DNA of 64,000 nucleotides from an uncultured Bacilli bacterium (GTDB lineage: Bacteria; Bacillota_I; Bacilli_A; RF39; UBA660): assembly GCA_934090685.1 (NCBI GenBank), contig CAKOJN010000001.1:62001-126000 (forward strand), read 5' to 3'. Below the pieces are notes generated by a model. It was not told the origin of the DNA. It searched no databases and worked only from the letters and a program-made list of their open reading frames with translations. Below are positions 59,760-64,000 of the stretch, one piece after another; the first letter of the stretch is position 1; every line of letters starts with the position of its first letter. A program made the translations under genes and the position numbers.

Positions 59760-61832
59760 TTATTGTACACTATTCTTCTTAATAATATCTTCAGCAATAC
59801 TTCTTGGTACTTCTTCATAGTGATCAAATATCATTTGATATGTACCTCTACCTTGAGTATTACTTCTTAAAACAGTCATGTAACCAAACATTTCTGAAAG
59901 TGGAACCATAGCTCTGATACATAAATCTTTACCCATTGATTCATTTCCAAGAGGTCTACCTCTTCTACTTGTTAAGTCACCCATAACTGTACCCATGAAT
60001 TCTTCAGGAACTCTTACTTCTACATTCATAATAGGTTCTAAAATACATGGATTACATTTATTTTTAGCTTCTTTTAATGCCATAGATGCAGCTATTTTAA
60101 ATGCCATTTCATTTGAGTCTACATCATGATATGATCCATCAAATAATGTACATTTAACATCTATCATTGGGAATCCAGCAAGTACACCACCTGCTAAAGC
60201 TTCTTGAAGTCCTTTGTCAACAACTGGAATATATTCACGAGGAACAACTCCACCTACAACTTCATCAACAAACTCATATCCCTTATCAGGATTTGGTTCA
60301 AATTTAACCCAAACGTGTCCGTATTGTCCACGACCACCTGATTGTTTAATGTATTTACCTTCACACTCAGCAGTAGATTTTAATGTTTCTCTATAAGCAA
60401 CTTGTGGTTTACCTACATTTGCTTCTACACCAAATTCTCTTCTCATTCTATCAACAAGTACGTCTAAGTGTAACTCACCCATACCAGCGATAATAGTTTG
60501 TCCTGTTTCATGATCAGTTTTAGCTCTAAATGAAGGATCTTCTTTAGCTAACTTTTGTAATGCTAAACTCATCTTTTCTTGGTCTGCTTTTGATTTAGGT
60601 TCAATAGCAAGTTCAATAACAGGTTCTGGGAATACCATCTTTTCTAAGATAACTTGACTCTTTTCATCACAAAGTGTATCTCCAGTAGTAGTATCCTTAA
60701 GTCCTACTGCGGCAGCAATTTCACCAGCATACACTTCTGAAATTTCTTTTCTAGTATTAGCATGCATTTGTAAAATACGTCCGATTCTTTCTTTTTGTCC
60801 AGTACTTGAGTTCATAACATAACTTCCTGATTTTAATACACCAGAGTATACACGGAAGAATGTTAAGTTTCCAACAAATGGATCATTCATAACTTTAAAT
60901 GCTAAAGCTGAGAATGGTTCACTATCACTAGCATGTCTTTCAATAGGATTATCATTTAAATCTACTCCCTTAATAGCAGGAATGTCAGTAGGAGCTGGTA
61001 AATAATCAATAACAGCATCAAGTGCTAATTTAACACCCATATTTCCTAATGCAGTACCACATAATACTGGGAATAATTTAACTTCTAATGTTCCTTTTCT
61101 GATAGCAGCTTTTAACATATCAACAGGAATTTCATTACCTTCTAAATATGTTTCCATTAATTCATCAGAAAATTCCGCAGCAGTTTCAATAAGCTCAGTT
61201 CTCATTTCTTCTGCTTTATCTTTTAATTCAGCTGGAATTTCAATTTCAGTAGCCTCTTCATGTTGACCACCATCATAATGATATGCCTTCATAGTTACTA
61301 AATCAATAACTCCATTGAAGTCATTTTCTGCTCCGATTGGATATTCAATAGCTACAGCTTTTTCACTTAATCTATCTTTAGCAGCCTTTAAACTGTATTC
61401 AAAGTCAGCTCCCATTTTATCCATCTTATTGCAGAAAATCATTCTTGGAACCATATAATCATTAGCTTGTCTCCAAACTTGTTCAGTTTGAGTTTCTGGT
61501 CCTGCTTGTGAATCTAATAATGCAATAGCTCCATCCAATACTCTTAAACTTCTTGCAACTTCAATTGTGAAGTCTACGTGTCCCGGAGTATCTATAATAT
61601 TGAATCTATAACCTTTCCAATGTGCAGTAGTTGCAGCACTAGTAATTGTTATACCTCTTTCTTTTTCTTGTTCCATCCAGTCCATTTGTGATTCACCATC
61701 ATGTGTCTCACCAATTTTGTGTGTGATACCTGTATGGAAAAGAACTCTCTCCGTAAATGTAGTTTTACCAGCATCAATATGAGCCATAATACCTATATTA
61801 CGAAGTTTATTTAATGCAACATCACGTGCCAT
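59760..61832 (-). CDS. fusA: Elongation factor G
   Basis: A 690-residue EF-G, the translocase GTPase. G1 is AHIDAGKTTFTERVLFHTG, G3 is DTPGHVDF, G4 is NKMD. Domain IV has GGRGQYGHVWVKFEP and domain V the end of the chain. It lies between rpsG and tuf; the 91-base gap to tuf holds the tuf promoter. Confidence 0.98.
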   Translation of the reverse strand: MARDVALNKLRNIGIMAHIDAGKTTFTERVLFHTGITHKIGETHDGESQMDWMEQEKERGITITSAATTAHWKGYRFNIIDTPGHVDFTIEVARSLRVLDGAIALLDSQAGPETQTEQVWRQANDYMVPRMIFCNKMDKMGADFEYSLKAAKDRLSEKAVAIEYPIGAENDFNGVIDLVTMKAYHYDGGQHEEATEIEIPAELKDKAEEMRTELIETAAEFSDELMETYLEGNEIPVDMLKAAIRKGTLEVKLFPVLCGTALGNMGVKLALDAVIDYLPAPTDIPAIKGVDLNDNPIERHASDSEPFSALAFKVMNDPFVGNLTFFRVYSGVLKSGSYVMNSSTGQKERIGRILQMHANTRKEISEVYAGEIAAAVGLKDTTTGDTLCDEKSQVILEKMVFPEPVIELAIEPKSKADQEKMSLALQKLAKEDPSFRAKTDHETGQTIIAGMGELHLDVLVDRMRREFGVEANVGKPQVAYRETLKSTAECEGKYIKQSGGRGQYGHVWVKFEPNPDKGYEFVDEVVGGVVPREYIPVVDKGLQEALAGGVLAGFPMIDVKCTLFDGSYHDVDSNEMAFKIAASMALKEAKNKCNPCILEPIMNVEVRVPEEFMGTVMGDLTSRRGRPLGNESMGKDLCIRAMVPLSEMFGYMTVLRSNTQGRGTYQMIFDHYEEVPRSIAEDIIKKNSVQ

Positions 61833-61845
61833 TTAATTCTCCTTC

Positions 61846-62313
61846 CTACCATCTATAATGAGCATATGCCTTATTAGCTTCTGCCATCTTATGAGTATCT
61901 TCACGTTTTTTAACTGCTCCACCTGTTCCATTTGAAGCATCTATTATTTCAGCAGCTAATTTTTCTGCCATACCTCTACCGTTTCTATTTTTAGCATATT
62001 GAATTAACCAACGAAGCATTAAAGTGTTAGCTCTTTCTTCTCTTACTTCCATTGGTACAGAGTAGTTGCTACCACCAACTCTTCTACTTTTAAGTTCTAA
62101 AGCTGGTTTAATGTTTTCAAATGCTTGATTTAAAACTTCAAGAGGATCTTTATTTGTCTTTTCTTTTACTATATCAAGTGCATTGTATAATATTTTTTGA
62201 GCAGTACCTTTTTTACCATCTAACATGATTCCATTGATTAGTTTAGTAATCATTTTAGAATTATATATTGGATCTGCTAAAACATCTCTCTTAATTGCTT
62301 GTCTCTTACGCAT
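61846..62313 (-). CDS. rpsG: Ribosomal protein uS7
   Basis: A 155-residue S7 with RKRQAIKRDVLADPIYNSKMITKLIN, ALELKSRRVGGSNYSVPMEV and the end KMAEANKAYAHYRW. It initiates assembly of the 30S head. It follows rpsL after about 28 bases. Confidence 0.98.
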   Translation of the reverse strand: MRKRQAIKRDVLADPIYNSKMITKLINGIMLDGKKGTAQKILYNALDIVKEKTNKDPLEVLNQAFENIKPALELKSRRVGGSNYSVPMEVREERANTLMLRWLIQYAKNRNGRGMAEKLAAEIIDASNGTGGAVKKREDTHKMAEANKAYAHYRW

Positions 62314-62341
62314 GAGTATATCTCCTTTCCTAGATTATTTA

Positions 62342-62755
62342 TTACTTTTTAGGTTTTTTAGTTCCGTATTTACTTCTACCTTGTCTTCTCTTATCAATAC
62401 CAGCAGTATCTAAAGTACCACGTACAATATGATAACGAACACCGATTAAGTCTTTAACACGTCCACCACGGATTAGAACAACACTATGTTCTTGAAGATT
62501 GTGTCCTTCACCTCCGATATAACATGTTACTTCATATCCATTACTTAATCTTACTCTGGCTATTTTTCTTAAAGCTGAGTTTGGTTTCTTTGGAGTCTTA
62601 GTAGATACACGAGTACAAACTCCACGTTTTTGTGGTGAAGTATTATTAGTTCTCTTTTTATCTTTAGAGTTATATCCAACATTTAATACTGGACTTTTAC
62701 TCTTTTTAGTCTTATCAGTTCTACTTTTTCTTACTAATTGATTAATTGTAGGCAT
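62342..62755 (-). CDS. rpsL: Ribosomal protein uS12
   Basis: A 137-residue S12, first gene of the str operon. The decoding-site signature is CTRVSTKTPKKPNSALRKIARVRL. Its Lys in KTPKKPN is the position altered in streptomycin resistance, and here the usual Lys is kept. The family end RSKYGTKKPKK is present. Confidence 0.98.
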   Translation of the reverse strand: MPTINQLVRKSRTDKTKKSKSPVLNVGYNSKDKKRTNNTSPQKRGVCTRVSTKTPKKPNSALRKIARVRLSNGYEVTCYIGGEGHNLQEHSVVLIRGGRVKDLIGVRYHIVRGTLDTAGIDKRRQGRSKYGTKKPKK

Positions 62756-62777
62756 ATGTTTTTTTCTCCTTTCTTAA

Positions 62778-62837
62778 TACACATTTCCAGGTGTATCATA
62801 ATTCCTATTTTTTAAGGGTTTTCCTAGAGAAAAACCC
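62778..62837 (-). promoter_or_regulatory. Structured leader of the str operon
   Basis: Two hairpins in the rpsL leader: a 7-bp stem GGGTTTT/AAAACCC (62816-62837) and a 6-bp stem around TACAC/GTGTA (62777-62796). Neither has a T run, so they are not terminators. They might be a control site for a ribosomal protein, but the fold is simple. Confidence 0.35.
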
Positions 62838-62848
62838 AAATCTATTTG

Positions 62849-62877
62849 ATTTTATCATTAATATTTTTGCTTGTCAA
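62849..62877 (-). promoter_or_regulatory. Promoter of the str operon
   Basis: Minus strand: TTGACA (62872-62877), 17-base spacer, TAAAAT (62849-62854). Confidence 0.75.
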
Positions 62878-62913
62878 CTAATATTTATTATTTTTTACAA
62901 TAAAAGTGAATAT

Positions 62914-63450
62914 TTAATCAATATCATACTTCCAACCAGGTTGCCAATCCCCAGTTTTTCTCCAGTCACATTCATTTGCCTCTTCCCAACTAATATTCTT
63001 AGTTATAACTTCAAATGCTAATTGTGGCGCTCTATGTGCTACGATACCAATAGTTTTCCCTTTATATTTTTTTAAAACTTCATCAATAAAACTTCTGATT
63101 CTATTTTCTACATCTTTTAAAGATTCCCCATTAGGAAAAGGTTCATCTACATGCTCCTCATATACTATAAGATGCTTATCTTCACCATCTAAATCTCCAT
63201 AATTGCATTCTCTTAATCTTTTATCTTGAATTTTTGGCACATTTGGAAAAGCAATATTCGCACTATCTATTGCCCTTATTAAATCTGATGTAAATATCAC
63301 ATCAAAATTAATATTTACATTAACCCTTCCAAGATTTGCTGCTTGCTCTTTACCTAAGTCATTAAGTTCCACTTGCTTCCAACCTGAACATTTTTTACTA
63401 GCATTATCATAAGTAGTTCCATGAACAAAGTATATAAGATTTGTTTTCAT
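62914..63450 (-). CDS. Histidine-phosphatase-like protein
   Basis: A 178-residue member of the phosphoglycerate-mutase-like superfamily. It keeps the catalytic His in YFVHGTTYDN, but the usual RHG is VHG, without the phosphate-binding Arg. Other family motifs are present: LNDLGKEQAANLG, FTSDLIRAIDSA, RECNYGDLDG and VAHRAPQLAFE. The function is uncertain; it may have altered specificity. The start at 63450 follows GAGGAG. It is transcribed toward rpsL. Confidence 0.7.
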   Translation of the reverse strand: MKTNLIYFVHGTTYDNASKKCSGWKQVELNDLGKEQAANLGRVNVNINFDVIFTSDLIRAIDSANIAFPNVPKIQDKRLRECNYGDLDGEDKHLIVYEEHVDEPFPNGESLKDVENRIRSFIDEVLKKYKGKTIGIVAHRAPQLAFEVITKNISWEEANECDWRKTGDWQPGWKYDID

Positions 63451-63475
63451 ATTTTTCACTCCTCATTATTTAATT

Positions 63476-64000
63476 TTACAATAAATTAGTCTCTAAATCA
63501 TTCTTTTTGTTAGAAACAAGATTTATTAAAAGACATACTACACTACTAAATAAACAAATATATAATATTGACATACAAACTTCAAATATAAAAGTCCCAT
63601 AATTATTATATATGAAATACTTTCCATAATATAATGGTAAATTAAATACTGAAGTTATTTTACTACTAGTAATAGTATTTGATAAAGCAGGTATACTAAC
63701 TAATATAAAACCACTTGTTAATATCAGTAATATTTCATTTAATAGTCTATATATAGATACCATTATAATAACAAGTATATTTAGTATTAAGTAACTTCTT
63801 ATAGAAAAGAAAATTATATAAACTAGATTACTAACTTCATAATTATTAAAATTATATATTTTATAATTAACTCCAGTTTTAATAATAGATAAAAACACTA
63901 CTATAAACATAACTATTAAGAACAGTATTAAATTAGATACTAAAGTAAACTTAACCATCTTTTTATAAAATTCTTTATAATCTCCTACCCTTATCATAAA
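63476..64000 (-). CDS. Multi-helix membrane protein, may be cut by window edge
   Basis: At least 173 residues with four to five hydrophobic segments (for example LILFLIVMFIVVFLSII and ILNILVIIMVSIYRLL), a permease-like layout. The last ATG in the window (63997) has no ribosome site and the frame stays open to the window end, so the real start may be beyond it. No family recognised with confidence; ABC-type permease is possible. Confidence 0.55.
   Translation of the reverse strand, partial: FMIRVGDYKEFYKKMVKFTLVSNLILFLIVMFIVVFLSIIKTGVNYKIYNFNNYEVSNLVYIIFFSIRSYLILNILVIIMVSIYRLLNEILLILTSGFILVSIPALSNTITSSKITSVFNLPLYYGKYFIYNNYGTFIFEVCMSILYICLFSSVVCLLINLVSNKKNDLETNLL

Noticed and set aside
1..64000. 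Mycoplasma-type code (TGA as Trp)
   Set aside because: Conserved Trp positions use TGG, TGA ends several genes (for example at ATGA junctions), and wall-synthesis genes are present.

Overview
The window looks like the chromosome of an AT-rich Gram-positive bacterium of the Bacillota, probably an uncultured gut-type lineage of Bacilli. The reasons are very low GC, AGGAGG-type ribosome binding sites before most genes, sigma-A style promoters, and several gene orders shared with Bacillus: ireB-ruvX-DUF1292-mltG-trmR-trhP1-trhP2-greA, nusB-xseA-xseB with spoIVB close by, and the str operon rpsL-rpsG-fusA-tuf. TGG encodes Trp and TGA is used as a stop, so the code is the standard bacterial one and not that of Mycoplasma. 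Peptidoglycan genes (mltG, uppS) point to a walled cell.

Layout. 0-7 kb: housekeeping (a TMEM43-like fragment, trigger factor, greA, the tRNA wobble-uridine hydroxylation/methylation genes, mltG, ruvX, ireB). 7-8.3 kb: polyprenyl diphosphate synthase. 8.3-16.2 kb: accessory island. It holds three repeat-type surface proteins (a BspA/DUF285 protein and an LRR_5 protein, both with prepilin-like N-termini, and a smaller membrane-anchored LRR_5 protein). These flank a coupled operon of a full yhcG nuclease, a truncated yhcG and a frameshifted dinD. Two of the surface genes share a duplicated promoter region with a ten-G tract between the -35 and -10 boxes. 16.2-18.4 kb: uppS and mgtE. 18.4-28.7 kb: two clusters of unrecognised proteins around spoIVB-xseB-xseA-nusB. 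28.8-39.5 kb: frr, an isolated holin/M23 lysis pair, HIT protein, a gene behind a structured leader, alkylation repair (tag plus frameshifted ogt), a probably decayed ABC permease, a CYTH-like protein, ppdK, tdk, a Xer recombinase. 39.7-44.2 kb: small unknowns, a transglutaminase-like protein, an S41 peptidase, a third yhcG. 44.2-47 kb: comEC and comEA. 47-55.7 kb: a thioester-domain adhesin, pnp, rpsO, two tandem Ig-like surface proteins. 55.9-64 kb: helD, a macro-domain protein, the str operon, a histidine-phosphatase-like protein and the edge of a membrane protein.

The genes suggest a cell that varies its surface (LRR/BspA, Ig-like and thioester proteins, with likely slippage-controlled promoters) and takes up DNA (comEA/comEC). 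It also carries a family of YhcG-type nucleases. All three yhcG copies have a different GC-rich palindrome at the same codon position. The two yhcG transcription units, one of which starts with comEA-comEC, share a 42-bp upstream sequence. I regard this YhcG/competence pattern, the G-tract promoters and the structured leader at 31.49-31.59 kb as the most interesting points. No tRNA, rRNA, CRISPR array or insertion sequence was recognised.
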